Shown: in pieces, positions 54,087 through 63,717 of the stretch
How positions within the stretch are numbered: position 1 is the first letter of the stretch
Layout: each line of letters opens with the position of its first letter
DNA from: Staphylotrichum longicolle
Taxonomy: Eukaryota; Ascomycota; Sordariomycetes; Sordariales; Chaetomiaceae
DNA: 64,000 bases
Direction of reading: 5' to 3'
Assembly: GCA_019096155.1 (NCBI GenBank)
Contig: JAHCVI010000001.1
Location: forward strand, 13,045,243 to 13,109,242
Position numbers and translations under genes: made by a program
The notes under the pieces: generated by a model
The model's database searches: none
Seen by the model: the letters and a program-made list of their open reading frames with translations, nothing else
Told to the model about the DNA's origin: nothing

Positions 54087-55120
54087 ACGGGATGTCGAGA
54101 CCCCAAGATAGGTACCTTACCTCCTTACCTATGAAAATAGAGGAATGGGATAGCAGAGTTTGTTCCATCTACAAAATACAGAGCTCGAATCAACTCCAGT
54201 TGCTCGCTTTAAGACACAATATTTGACATCACAACCTTTGAGACTTGATTTCTAAAACAGACAACATCCGGGAGCAATTCACCAATTTTTTTTCTTTCTC
54301 TCCGCCTCTTCCATCCGATCCCCTTCAACTTTCTGCCATTCATTCTGCCGCAGAACAGTCTGCTATGTGGTTTTGGCCAGGTTAGCGAGTAGGTGGGGAG
54401 AGGCCTGCCTTGCTGTCAGCCCTGTTGAGGCTCACCAGAACCCAGTCAACGACAAGTGTGCAACGAGGTAGACAAGGTGCATACACAAATGTATAGGCGG
54501 CTCTACAGGTTAGAGTATTGGAATCAAAACAAGCCCAGTCTCGAGTAGTCCCTTGAGCCGAGCAGTATACGCCTCTCTATAGTCACTCTATCTTTTGCTA
54601 TAAAACAATGTCTTGAGGAAGTCTAGAAGGTTGTTAAAGTATAGGCATGGAACTACGCAAGCGGCACTAGGGCAAGAACAAGGGCAAAGAACGCCGAGGG
54701 CATGAAGGCGATAATGAAGTCCAGCCCCGGGGACGGCGAGGTCCCGACAAGATACGGGACGGGGTGAAGAAGATGGAGGCGAGAGAGAGGGAGAATAAAG
54801 ACCAGCCGGGGGAGGAACAGCAACGTAGTTTGAGTTGTGCATATATGGCGGAAAAAGAGGACAGTCTTTGGAAGACTAGGATCCATTTTAGACTGTTTAT
54901 TCATAAAGTATGTACTGATAGTTGCCCTTTCGGGCTGAGCCCGCTTGGCGGAATAAATTGTGTCACGGGTGTGTGAGGCTGCGCGTTGCGCAGGTTGGGC
55001 TCAGCTCTAAAGTGGCTGTGTGCCCCTTGACCGCCTTTTTTGTCAAGAAACCGAATCTCTCAACAGTTCAACCGCTCAAGTACTTGGTGACCTTACCTAC
55101 ACAACACTCCTCAACGTCGA
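54087..55120. other. intergenic, no supported gene
   Basis: Contains only short frames. A small hairpin ctgcgc-gtt-gcgcag is at about 54978-54992. The last 100 bp are C/A-rich leader of the HET gene. Confidence 0.45.
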
Positions 55121-57550
55121 ATGGACATGGCCCCAGAACAGTACGACTACGCCGAGGTCCAAACGGCGACGAAATTGAGACCGCTCGGTCAAGCCCTCGT
55201 CACGCTCGCCATTGCAAACCGAGAGGCGCTTCTCTCCGAAGCCAGCAACAAAGTTCACCTTCGCCAGGATGAAGCAGCCGCGGTATTGGGCCGCCTCCAT
55301 CAGCTCAATCCTGCTGTCGCCAGGTACTTCTTTCCCAAGAGCCACGCAATCTCCGAGCTGCCTCTTCGCATGGTTTGCTCTTCGGAACCCAAATTTGAGT
55401 CTGTCGATTCGTTCATCGTCATCAGCTACTCCTGGCACTACCCGTCATGGCAACTGGCACCGGCTGCGCAGCCTATCACTCCAGGCTGGGAGATTTCGCA
55501 ACCTATGGTGGACGCCATTATGCGGCTCCGAAAGGACGAGCATGAAGCCGTTTGGCTGGATAGGCTGTGCATCAACCAGAATGACGAACGAGATAAGGAG
55601 ATTCACATCGGAACCATGGATCTTGTTTACCGCTCGGCCCGCCGTGTCATTATCCTATTCGAGGATATCCAACTGACCAAGGAAGAGGGCGAAGCAGGCG
55701 TTGCCTACGCAGGCTTCTACAAAGATCTCTGTGCTCAAGTGACGGATCAGAACCTCCAAGGGAAAGAAAGGAGCGACTTTATCAACTCATACTTTCTATC
55801 CAAGGAGGCGGCGTATCGAGACCAAGACAAGGGCCACCTCCTCCAAGCCATCAGGTCTTTCCTGATGAAGATGCTGGCATCCCACTGGTCCACGCGAGCG
55901 TGGTGCGCACACGAGAGCCGCGTGGCCCGCCACAGCACGGTCAACAATCCCCTGATTCTCTGTTTTGCGGATTGCGGCCGGGTCCTATCATTTGAGTTCC
56001 GCTTTATCTTCATGCTAGCCAACATATACGGTAACAGGGAGCTGGTTGCGGCAGATGACTTTCTGAACTCCATGCCGAACTCCTTGGATCCCAACCCGGC
56101 AGGCCTGCAGCAGCTCAGACTTCGAATGCAACGTTTCTTTCCTTACGAGAACGAAAATGCTTCCCTCATGGAACATCTCGCCAGCGTCCTTCAATTTGGC
56201 TGTCTCAACAAGGGCGATCTCATATCCATTGTACTGAACACTTCAGGCATCCCCCTCGTCTTCTGCGGGCATCACGACGTAAAGACGGAGGAAGATGCCA
56301 TCTGGATATTCTCGGTTCTGACGCTTGCAGCGGGCGATGCGCAGCCGCTTCTTTTCGAGGGCGACAGGCTTCGATTCCCCAACTTTGACGGAACCGAAGC
56401 CATCTCATGGGTGAGCCACCCTCGCCCATACTTCCACGGCGACAAGCTCTGCATGCCCCTGGAACATTCCATCACAGCAATAACACGCGACTACATTGAA
56501 CTGGACCTGCTTATGTTCCCCACGCCACCCGTTGAACCATCTCCAGCAGCACAGGAGGCAGCGCTGAACATGATGGAGGAGCACCATCTCTTGGATCTTG
56601 CCATGAACTTTACATCCTCTCCCGGCCTGGACTCATCACAGGAGAGAGCAATCGAAAGGCATCTCCGAGTCCAAATCAACATGCTCCGGGGACACCGAAC
56701 CAATCTCACCCGCCTTACCCAGCTCCTCGGTCTCTGGCTCGCCTGCGGCATCGACAACGGGCTGGACTGGATGATACAGTTCCCTGACAGGATTCGGCAG
56801 AGCACAGAAGCAAAACAGATGCCCTTCGAGAGGGAAGCACTGTTAGGGAGCTCTTGTGATGAACGGCTCGTTGATGCTGTTGTGTCGCTCCTGGGGTACT
56901 TTGGCGTGCACAACACTCCCACCATCACCACCATCACCACCACCACCGCCACTCCCACAGCCACCAGGGCCGCCAATACTACCACAATTGCGGCCACTCC
57001 CATCACCATTGACAGCACCTCTTCAGAAATGCGCGCTATAATGTCCCAACTCACCAAATTCCTCACCTCCCTCCTCGACCCTCGTATCGGCAGCCTGTGC
57101 TCCTCCCCTCACCTCCTCCCCTTCACCTTTGCAGACCCAAACCCAATTCCAAGCCCAAGGCCACGCCCAAGCGCAAACCCGCCCGACCCCGGCCCGCGCC
57201 CGTCCGAACCCGACCCAAGCCCGCCAGACGCCGCCGTCGGCCCCGATCCGGACCCCACCCCAATCTCAGACTGCGCGATCACTGCCCACCTTCTCCCGCT
57301 CATGGATCGCCGTCCCCGCCGCGCTGGCGCACCTCCCCGCGTGGCAGAAGCGGGCATGGGTCGTCGAGCCGTTCGATCTGCACGATGCGTCCGACGATAC
57401 GGGCGGCGGAGGGGGCTGAGCGGACGTTTGGGGCAGGGGAGAAGTGGGTTGATGTCTATCCTTTTCTGCGTCGTGATGGCACGAACGATGGAGAGGACGG
57501 GGTGGGCGGGAGGGGAGTCGAGTGGGTTGGAGGATGTGGAGGAATACTGA
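55121..57550 (+). CDS. HET-domain protein (heterokaryon incompatibility family)
   Basis: Intron-free ORF of 809 residues. The HET domain (about 95-260) is clear: FIVISYSWHYPSW, EAVWLDRLCINQNDERDKEI, HIGTMDLVYRSARRVIILFE, and later TRAWCAHESRVA. HET proteins take part in nonself recognition between fungal strains, often by triggering cell death; their enzymatic role may be NAD-linked (TIR-like), not proven here. The remainder (260-640) is helical without known domain. A Thr-rich microsatellite (ITTITTTTATPTATRAANTT) follows, then a Pro/Asp-rich tail. After about 57290 the better coding frame is the alternative one (RSWIAVPAALAHLPAWQKRA, then WVDVYPFLRRDGTNDGE), and possibly a third piece at 57594-58139, so the annotated stop at 57550 is probably not the true end. 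Confidence 0.85.
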   Translation: MDMAPEQYDYAEVQTATKLRPLGQALVTLAIANREALLSEASNKVHLRQDEAAAVLGRLHQLNPAVARYFFPKSHAISELPLRMVCSSEPKFESVDSFIVISYSWHYPSWQLAPAAQPITPGWEISQPMVDAIMRLRKDEHEAVWLDRLCINQNDERDKEIHIGTMDLVYRSARRVIILFEDIQLTKEEGEAGVAYAGFYKDLCAQVTDQNLQGKERSDFINSYFLSKEAAYRDQDKGHLLQAIRSFLMKMLASHWSTRAWCAHESRVARHSTVNNPLILCFADCGRVLSFEFRFIFMLANIYGNRELVAADDFLNSMPNSLDPNPAGLQQLRLRMQRFFPYENENASLMEHLASVLQFGCLNKGDLISIVLNTSGIPLVFCGHHDVKTEEDAIWIFSVLTLAAGDAQPLLFEGDRLRFPNFDGTEAISWVSHPRPYFHGDKLCMPLEHSITAITRDYIELDLLMFPTPPVEPSPAAQEAALNMMEEHHLLDLAMNFTSSPGLDSSQERAIERHLRVQINMLRGHRTNLTRLTQLLGLWLACGIDNGLDWMIQFPDRIRQSTEAKQMPFEREALLGSSCDERLVDAVVSLLGYFGVHNTPTITTITTTTATPTATRAANTTTIAATPITIDSTSSEMRAIMSQLTKFLTSLLDPRIGSLCSSPHLLPFTFADPNPIPSPRPRPSANPPDPGPRPSEPDPSPPDAAVGPDPDPTPISDCAITAHLLPLMDRRPRRAGAPPRVAEAGMGRRAVRSARCVRRYGRRRGLSGRLGQGRSGLMSILFCVVMARTMERTGWAGGESSGLEDVEEY

Positions 57551-58255
57551 GATTTGCGGCTGCGGGGATCTGGTTCGTATTGTGAGGCGTTGAGTGAAAG
57601 GGAAGAGGGGACGGGTTGCGGTGTGGGGTTGGGACCGCTGGGGATTCGTGGTGCTGCTGAGGAGGCAGAGGGTGTATGGCGCGCACGAGTTGGATTTTCA
57701 GAGGATGAGGAAGGTTTTGGACGATATGAAGCAGAAACAAGCTGAGGCCAAGACGGCAGCTGAGAAGGAGGCGGAGCGTGGAGTGGGACTGCGGACGACT
57801 GAGGCGAACATCGACTTCTCGGGGCACGCATCACCCCCTTCTGTCTCCTGGCCCGATCGCAGGATGCCTACCATCGCTCCCTTCAAACTAGGTGACAAGG
57901 ATGGGCCACGGCTTGCGCGGGTCACCGCGTGGAGAGGGACATCTAGCAACAGATTCGGCGACGAGGCCGTCCTGGCTGCCTTACACGCTTGGAGCGATGT
58001 CTTTTGGAATGCAGAGCGGTTGGTCCTAATCGAAGGAAGGCGGGCTTTGGAGTTCGCGTGGGCATCGAAATGGCAGTGGCATGGTACGGACCCAAGGCGG
58101 TACTGCGGGCACTGGGGGCGGAGTCCGATCCTTTTTTAGAAGTATGTACCTCTCTTCTGCGCAATATACAAGCCTTTGGACCTTATATCCCTTTTCTCAA
58201 CCAGCAAAACTACACCCAATATTTCGGAAATACCAGTAACTTCACGCGAAGCCCG
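57551..58255. other. likely continuation of the HET gene in other frames
   Basis: The plus-strand frame 57594-58139 contains a helical stretch DFQRMRKVLDDMKQKQAEAK, then LKL-type sequence WSDVFWNAERLVLIEGRRAL, with protein-like composition, ending at 58139. It follows the HET ORF without a promoter gap and may be its C-terminal part after a frameshift, or a separate small gene. It converges with GH62. Confidence 0.4.
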
Positions 58256-59263
58256 TTAGCGCTGCAGAGTCAGCAGACCAGGCCGGTACGGCAGCTTCCC
58301 GTAGTCGCCACCGGAGTTGGGATCGCGGCCCTGGTAAAGCAGCTGCAAGTTGCACGGGTCGATAGTCATCGTCTGGTCGGCGCTGACGCGGATGATCTCG
58401 CCGTGGCTGATGTCGTTGGTCCACGTGGCGCCGCTGTTGGCCTTGCCGGCAAAGGGGTTATTCTCGGTGGCCGCCTGGGGCGTCCAGCTGCCGCCGAGAT
58501 TGGTGGCCGTGAAGGATCGGAAGAAGCGGCCCCTAGAGCCAATGGCCTCGACGATCATGAGGTATTGGTTCTGGTCCTGAAGTTTGTAGACCTGGACTGC
58601 CTCGAACAGATTGTTGGTTGTATCGCTCATGACGACGGTCGAGGAGCTGCCAAAGCTGCCAGGGAAATTGCCGATCGGCATGCTGGCGCGGTAGATTTTC
58701 CCGTTGTCTCCGGCGAAGAACAGATACATTGTGGTGTCATCGCCAATGACTGCCTGGTCAATGACGCCCGTGCTGGAGCCAGAGATGGTTCCAGTGAAGA
58801 GTGTCTGGACCGACGACCATCCGTTTGCGTTGGTAGGATCGTTCGAAGTTCGGTAGGAAAAGGAGGTTGGCCCCCATTGGTAGGCGAGCACCCAAATGTT
58901 CTTGGGCGCAAAGAAGAATAGTGAGGGCGCAACCGTGGCCGAGTTCATTTTGTTCTGGGTCGCCGAGCCCATATCGGTCCAGTTTTTGAAGAGACCAAAG
59001 TTCATGGAACCCCAGCTGGACCCCGTGTCATGGGTCGTGGCATACACGAGATGCTGTCCGTCATAGGGGACTGTGGTGAAGTCCTTGAGCGAGACCCATC
59101 CGGATTTTGGGTTTGCCAAGGGGCCTGTCGAGGTCCAGCGGTAGGTAGACGGGAGAGAGCAAGTTGCCCGAGAGGTCATTGGGGAAGCCCCAACGGCTGG
59201 TGCTTGTGCCGCCAGCACTGCGCCGGCTAGCGCCAGACCAAGATCGGAGTTGAGAAGTCTCAT
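58256..59263 (-). CDS. GH62 alpha-L-arabinofuranosidase
   Basis: Intron-free, 335 residues from ATG 59263; the frame is open 73 codons further upstream but that part has no signal peptide and overlaps the TATA box. Removes arabinose side chains from arabinoxylan, outside the cell. Signal peptide about 1-27 (MRLLNSDLGLALAGAVLAAQ...), then the five-bladed propeller. STYRWTSTGPLANPKSGWVS and LKDFTTVPYDGQHLVYATT carry the expected base Asp. VAPSLFFFAPKNIWVLAYQW, TGVIDQAVIGDDTTMYLFFA (second Asp), LFEAVQVYKL (acid Glu), and SHGEIIRVSADQTMTIDPCN with the GRDPNSGGDYGKLPYRPGLL end complete it. No CBM1. Complete and undamaged, unlike several neighbours. With AA9 and CE15 it completes a xylan/cellulose-degrading set. 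Confidence 0.95.
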   Translation of the reverse strand: MRLLNSDLGLALAGAVLAAQAPAVGASPMTSRATCSLPSTYRWTSTGPLANPKSGWVSLKDFTTVPYDGQHLVYATTHDTGSSWGSMNFGLFKNWTDMGSATQNKMNSATVAPSLFFFAPKNIWVLAYQWGPTSFSYRTSNDPTNANGWSSVQTLFTGTISGSSTGVIDQAVIGDDTTMYLFFAGDNGKIYRASMPIGNFPGSFGSSSTVVMSDTTNNLFEAVQVYKLQDQNQYLMIVEAIGSRGRFFRSFTATNLGGSWTPQAATENNPFAGKANSGATWTNDISHGEIIRVSADQTMTIDPCNLQLLYQGRDPNSGGDYGKLPYRPGLLTLQR

Positions 59264-59344
59264 GATGTGATTCCTTGTTCGAAAGTTGAGGAGAGAACTC
59301 GTCTGAGCATTACAAGGCTCCCGAGGTCGAGATGTGTGCCCCAA

Positions 59345-59352
59345 CTTATATA
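59345..59352 (-). promoter_or_regulatory. TATA box of GH62 gene
   Basis: TATATAAG on the minus strand, 82 bp before the ATG at 59263; supports the downstream start. Confidence 0.65.
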
Positions 59353-59999
59353 CAAAATCAAGTCTTTTGCCAAGCGCCCAGGGCGATTCAAGCTCAGGAT
59401 TCACTTCTGAAGGAGACCCATGGATCGTGACCGACAAAAAGAGTACCTCGGCCTTCGAGAGGTCAAAGCCCCTGCTGGCCAAGTGGCATTAATTCCACCA
59501 ATATCGACGCAAATGGCTTCTCCCGGTGTTAATCCTTGCCTTGTGCGGGCCCGGTTCAAATACCCGACCGCTTGGGGCGCGGGGCGGCATCTCGAGGTTT
59601 CAGATGGATGCAACCTTTACATATTTCATCCAGCCTGTGACTGGAGCGCTTTTAAAGTCTGAAGAGCAACGAAAATCAACCTGACAACCGCACGACTCAG
59701 ACTGCGAAGCGCCAGTCCCCAAGTGGACGACGGACCTAAGCTGTTGTTGCCAAGGCACACGACCAAGAAATTCAGGGGTTCTTGGTTCCGTGGCAAGGAC
59801 TGAGCGCATACTCACCAGGAGGAGACCATCGGCTCTCATAGGGTCCCTCCTACTTCATCTCTCAAGAAGAGCAAGAGGTCTGAGACCGGGCATCGACCAT
59901 CTCTTCTTCTGCTGTACTTCGGCTCCCAGATCCCCCGACAAACTCCGCAAAAAGGAACACCCAACTCACAGACTCAACCCCCCAGAACCAGAAGCGATC
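59353..59999. other. intergenic, GH62 upstream region
   Basis: No gene supported. ORFs of 60-80 codons on both strands lack motifs. Confidence 0.45.
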
Positions 60000-61797
60000 T
60001 CAACTCCTTCCCCTCCCCACCATCCCCCCCATCACCTCCTTCCCTCTCATCCACCGGCTTCGCAAAATCCAACAAGAACCTCAACATCCACCGATCCAAC
60101 CGAAACGTGCCCACACCCCCTCCCCCTCCCACACCACCACACCACCGCAGGCCCGCCTTGGTGTCCAGACACGCCTTGTGGAACGCGCGCAGCCGGCTGA
60201 AGGACGCGTGCAGGCTGGGCCAGAAGCGCTGCAGGCGGCTGACGATCTCAAAGTTGTGCTCGAGGCGGGCGCGGGCGCGGCGATTGCGGCGTCGGCCGCG
60301 CTGAAGAGCAGCGTGTACAGGTGCACCGTCGACGCGATCACCAGCATGTGCCCGACGAGCGGGTAGCGGACCTCGGCGCGCGGGTGCGCGCGGAGGTGTA
60401 GATGATCTCGCAGAGGGCGGCGGCGTGGGAGTTGCATTTCGCCGCGTGGGCTGCGCTGGTGTGGGCGTCCATGTTGGTGATGGTGGTGCTGGTGGTGTAA
60501 GGTGATGAGATGGGGCTGTCCGGCGGGGTGAGGCTGTTGTGCAGAAAGCGGTAGAAGAGGAGTTGGCCGGAGTGGTTGTAGTTGATGTGGAGGACGACGA
60601 AGGAGGGTCCGCAGCCTCGGTCGGCCCAGTACGCGAGGTTGCCGGGCGTGTACTGCATGTCGTCCGGCAACGCGGCCAGCCAAGCGTCGAGGGCTGCCGA
60701 AAGCCCTGCCACGGCCTCGAGCACTTCGTCTTCTCCTAGCATCCCGGAGACGGCTTTGGTATTGAGGGCGTTGATGTCATACAAAATGCCGTTTAATTTT
60801 ATCATTTGAGCAATCAGTGAAGCCGAGCAGTCGGAACGCGAGGCGAGTGGTGCCTCGAGCGCCTCCCGAAATAGTGGCGGTTCAGTCAGTTCTAGGTCTA
60901 GAAATACTCGCTCATCCATCGGCATAGGAATGTCATATCGTGGCTGGATTGCCCTAGGTAGACCCAGTGCCGATGATGACCAGGTGTCGGTGGTTACTAC
61001 AGACCACCAGACTGTTAAGACCGAAAGTCGTGTTAGCAAGAGCTGGGATGGAACAAGGAGGGTCTGTTTGGGCTGATACCTACCTCTTAGATTCAGCTCC
61101 TGCTCTACACGTGTCTTGGCTGGCGCGTTTGGAAGATCGAGAATCATGGCCAAGCGGCAGGCAATGGTGTAGTATATCGACTCGGTGGCCGAGTCCATCT
61201 CGACTACCTGAATTCCGCCCAACAGCACGCATGCCTGAATGGTTGTGAGACATGTCTTATGCAAGTCGAGCAGTCTCTCGGCTTCCTTGGCATACGGCCT
61301 GCCCCGTTCTTGGGGGTCAGTATCTGCAAAATAGGGGTGAGACGAGAAACGAGCTGCGAGGCTGAAGACGCCAAACAGGAGGATTTTGGGGATGCTCCCG
61401 TTCTCAACTGCAGCTTCAAAAGAGGGCCGGTGAAACAGGTTGTGAAAGGTGACGTGAATGTACGAGAAGTACAGATCAACAAGTTCGTTGCACAGGTCCC
61501 TGTCCACCATGAGGGCCGCGGAGGAGATGGGAACAGCGCCATCAACGCGGGGGCTCACGAGGGGTTCGTATCCGTCCCCGGGCACGGGCGTTGCTCGTTG
61601 TTCGACGATGCATTGGAGGCCCCTTCTGATGCAAAACGTGCAGCTTGTTCCTCGGCTCGGCCGGTCACATCTCTTACGACGATCCCTGTTTTCACTCAGC
61701 CACGGACCCCAAAAACAAGGGAGTTGAGGAAACGAGAGCCTAAACCGCGGAAGCTCGAGACTTACCGACAAGCAGTACAAGCCGACAGGGGTCTCAT
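60000..61797 (-). CDS. Zn2Cys6 transcription factor with fungal-specific TF (MHR) domain, frame-broken
   Basis: Start ATG 61797, MRPLSACTACR, joined by an 80-nt intron (61686-61765) to DRRKRCDRPSRGTSCTFC and IRRGLQC. The splice restores a perfect binuclear zinc cluster, which proves the exon. The middle-homology region follows: LVDLYFSYIHVTFHNLFHRP, LLFGVFSLAARFSSHPYF, EMDSATESIYYTIACRLAMI, then an in-frame intron of about 70 nt (near 61012-61081), WWSVVTTDTWSSSALGLPRA, and GPSFVVLHINYNHSGQLLFY. The C-terminus needs frame changes near 60393 (to EVRYPLVGHMLVIASTVHLY) and near 60270 (to RLEHNFEIVSRLQRFWPSL and TFRLDRWMLRFLLDFAKPVD), ending TGA 60000. It is a nuclear regulator with target unknown. 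It lies 0.7 kb from GH62 on the same strand, so control of carbohydrate genes is possible but unproven. Confidence 0.85.
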
Positions 61798-62591
61798 CTG
61801 CGTAAAGAGGGTTTCGATGTGCGCCAGGCATATATCATGCAGTTCTGGTTGAGTTGAAACAACGTGGTGCGTGCCCGGCCTTCGTTCCGAGTGGAACTGT
61901 CTCCCCACTTAGGGAGTTGTTGCTTACTGACGGTGCCCCGCTTCTCTTGTTCTCAGGGGTATCCCAAGCTCGTTGCGGACAGAAAAAGGTGTATACCAAA
62001 ATCAATACAACATCTGAAAAATCCCCATTTCTTCTAAAGTCGGGAGAAAGCCTGAATCTATAATGAAATAAAGTGAAATTGAATCTAAAACTATTGTATC
62101 CTTTTTTTCTTCCTTCTTCTTCCTTCTCTTCCTCTTCCTCTTCTTTTCTTTTCTTCTTCTCCTTTTCTTTTCCCTTCTTCTTCCTCTTCCTCTTCTTCTT
62201 TCTCTTCCTCTTTTCTCTTTCCCCTTTCCCTTCCTTCTTTCCCTTTATACTTTTCTTCTTATCTTTTGTTTCCTTTTCTTTCGTCTTTAACTTTCATTTG
62301 ACATTGTTTTAGATCAAGTAGATCTGGCTTATTCGAACTTGAAGGTATGATGACACCTCGAGTGTGTACGAATTTTTGTGGCCAGAAGATGCCAGGGTGG
62401 TCTATGTTGTGTGTACTGTATATGCATAAGAACTGCCGGCTGCTGACGAAGCACCATCTCCCCTCCCAGGCAAGTACCTTATTAAAGCGAGGCTGCCAGG
62501 CACGACATTACTTGATTCTTCATGCGCTGCTTGTAATCATCACGCATCCCCCGGCAACCATCACACAAGAACAGTATCCCCCGAGTCCAAA
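61798..62591. other. intergenic with long pyrimidine tract
   Basis: Divergent region between the Zn2Cys6 gene and the MDR gene. Apart from the CT tract at 62095-62290 nothing is recognised; the poly-Phe/Ser ORF across it is an artefact of the tract. Confidence 0.5.
62095..62290. repeat. polypyrimidine low-complexity tract (ctt/cttc)n
   Basis: About 195 bp almost purely C and T on the plus strand (ttcttccttcttcttcc...). Such tracts can form triplex DNA and are unstable in length. Confidence 0.9.
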
Positions 62592-63521
62592 ATGCATGTC
62601 GCTCAAGTCACCAGTTGGGGTCAGCCGCCCGTCTACACGACAGCTCCTGACGCGCCCCCTGCGGGCCCCGGTCAGCTGCGACTGAAGGTGGTCGCGGCAG
62701 CCGTCCACCGCCTTGTCCAAGGCCGCGCCACCGGAAAGCACTTTTCAGCGACGACGCTGCCGCTCGACCCGAGCTCCGACGGCGTCGGCCTCGACGAGGC
62801 CACCGGCAACCTGTACTACATCTCCACCTTCGCGGCGCCCACTTTCGCCGACTACGCCGTCGTGGACCGCGCCCGCGCTATCCCCGTCCCGGAGGGCGCC
62901 GATCCCATCACCGTCGCGGCGCTCTGCAACCCCGTCATGAGCAGCTGGATGGCGCTGCGCACCCGCACGTGGGACCTGCCCGCCGGCTTCAGCGTGCTGA
63001 TCATCGGCGCTACGGGGACCAGCGGGCGGGCGGCCGTGGCCGTGGCCCGGGCGTTTGGGGCGGGCAAGGTCATCGGCGTGGCGCGCAACGAGGCCGCGCT
63101 CAAGGGCATCGCGGGCCTGGACGGCTACGTCGCGCAGAAGGACCCGCCTGAGACGTCCGACTTTGCCAGCATTGGCCACGTCGACGTGGTCCTGGACTAC
63201 GTGTACGGCAAGGTGACGGCGGCGTTGTTGGCGGCGCTCAAGCCCGAGCGCCAGACTCAGTACGTGCAGATTGGGACGGTGGGCAGCGAGGAGACGATGG
63301 CGCTGCCCGCGCAGGTGCTACGGGCCAAGATGCTGCGGATGACGGGGTCGGCGCCGGGGAGCTGGACCACGGCGGAGCTCATGAAGGAGATGCCCGATAT
63401 CGTCAAGACGGCGGCTGAGATGGAGAGGCCGGCGGATGTGTTCACCAAGCCGCTGAGCGAGGTGGAGGCGCTTTGGGGGTCGGAAGACGCGAAGAGGAAG
63501 AGGATGGTGCTTATTCCGTGA
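62592..63521 (+). CDS. zinc-free MDR oxidoreductase (quinone-oxidoreductase-like)
   Basis: Intron-free, 309 residues. N-terminal GroES-like part: MHVAQVTSWGQPPVYTTAPD, AGPGQLRLKVVAAAVHRLVQ, and LDPSSDGVGLDEATGNLYY. The structural and catalytic zinc Cys/His ligands of alcohol dehydrogenases are absent, placing it in the zinc-free quinone reductase branch. Rossmann part: FSVLIIGATGTSGRAAVAVA (AxxGxxG-like GATGTSG NADPH site), then IGVARNEAALKGIAGLDGYV and VDVVLDYVYGKVTAALLAAL. The short total length (family about 320-340) comes from a compact lid. It probably reduces quinones or enones in the cytosol; substrate unknown. Frame intact and codon use strongly G/C-ending. Confidence 0.88.
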   Translation: MHVAQVTSWGQPPVYTTAPDAPPAGPGQLRLKVVAAAVHRLVQGRATGKHFSATTLPLDPSSDGVGLDEATGNLYYISTFAAPTFADYAVVDRARAIPVPEGADPITVAALCNPVMSSWMALRTRTWDLPAGFSVLIIGATGTSGRAAVAVARAFGAGKVIGVARNEAALKGIAGLDGYVAQKDPPETSDFASIGHVDVVLDYVYGKVTAALLAALKPERQTQYVQIGTVGSEETMALPAQVLRAKMLRMTGSAPGSWTTAELMKEMPDIVKTAAEMERPADVFTKPLSEVEALWGSEDAKRKRMVLIP

Positions 63522-63717
63522 AAGTGGAAGGTTTCCAAGTGTGGTTAGATCAACTTCAACACATACTCCGGCGCCACATAGTTCTCATGTTGTCTTTTGG
63601 CTCCTGACGTGAGGATACCCATCTATGTGCTCTACGAACGAGTGAACAATGGTATCCTGCAGTGAGAATCTCTCGCCCAAACAGCACAAAAAGACATCTT
63701 GTTCCACACATCAGCCA

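Noticed and set aside
62073..62312. 79-codon Phe/Ser-rich ORF
   Set aside because: Artefact of the polypyrimidine tract.
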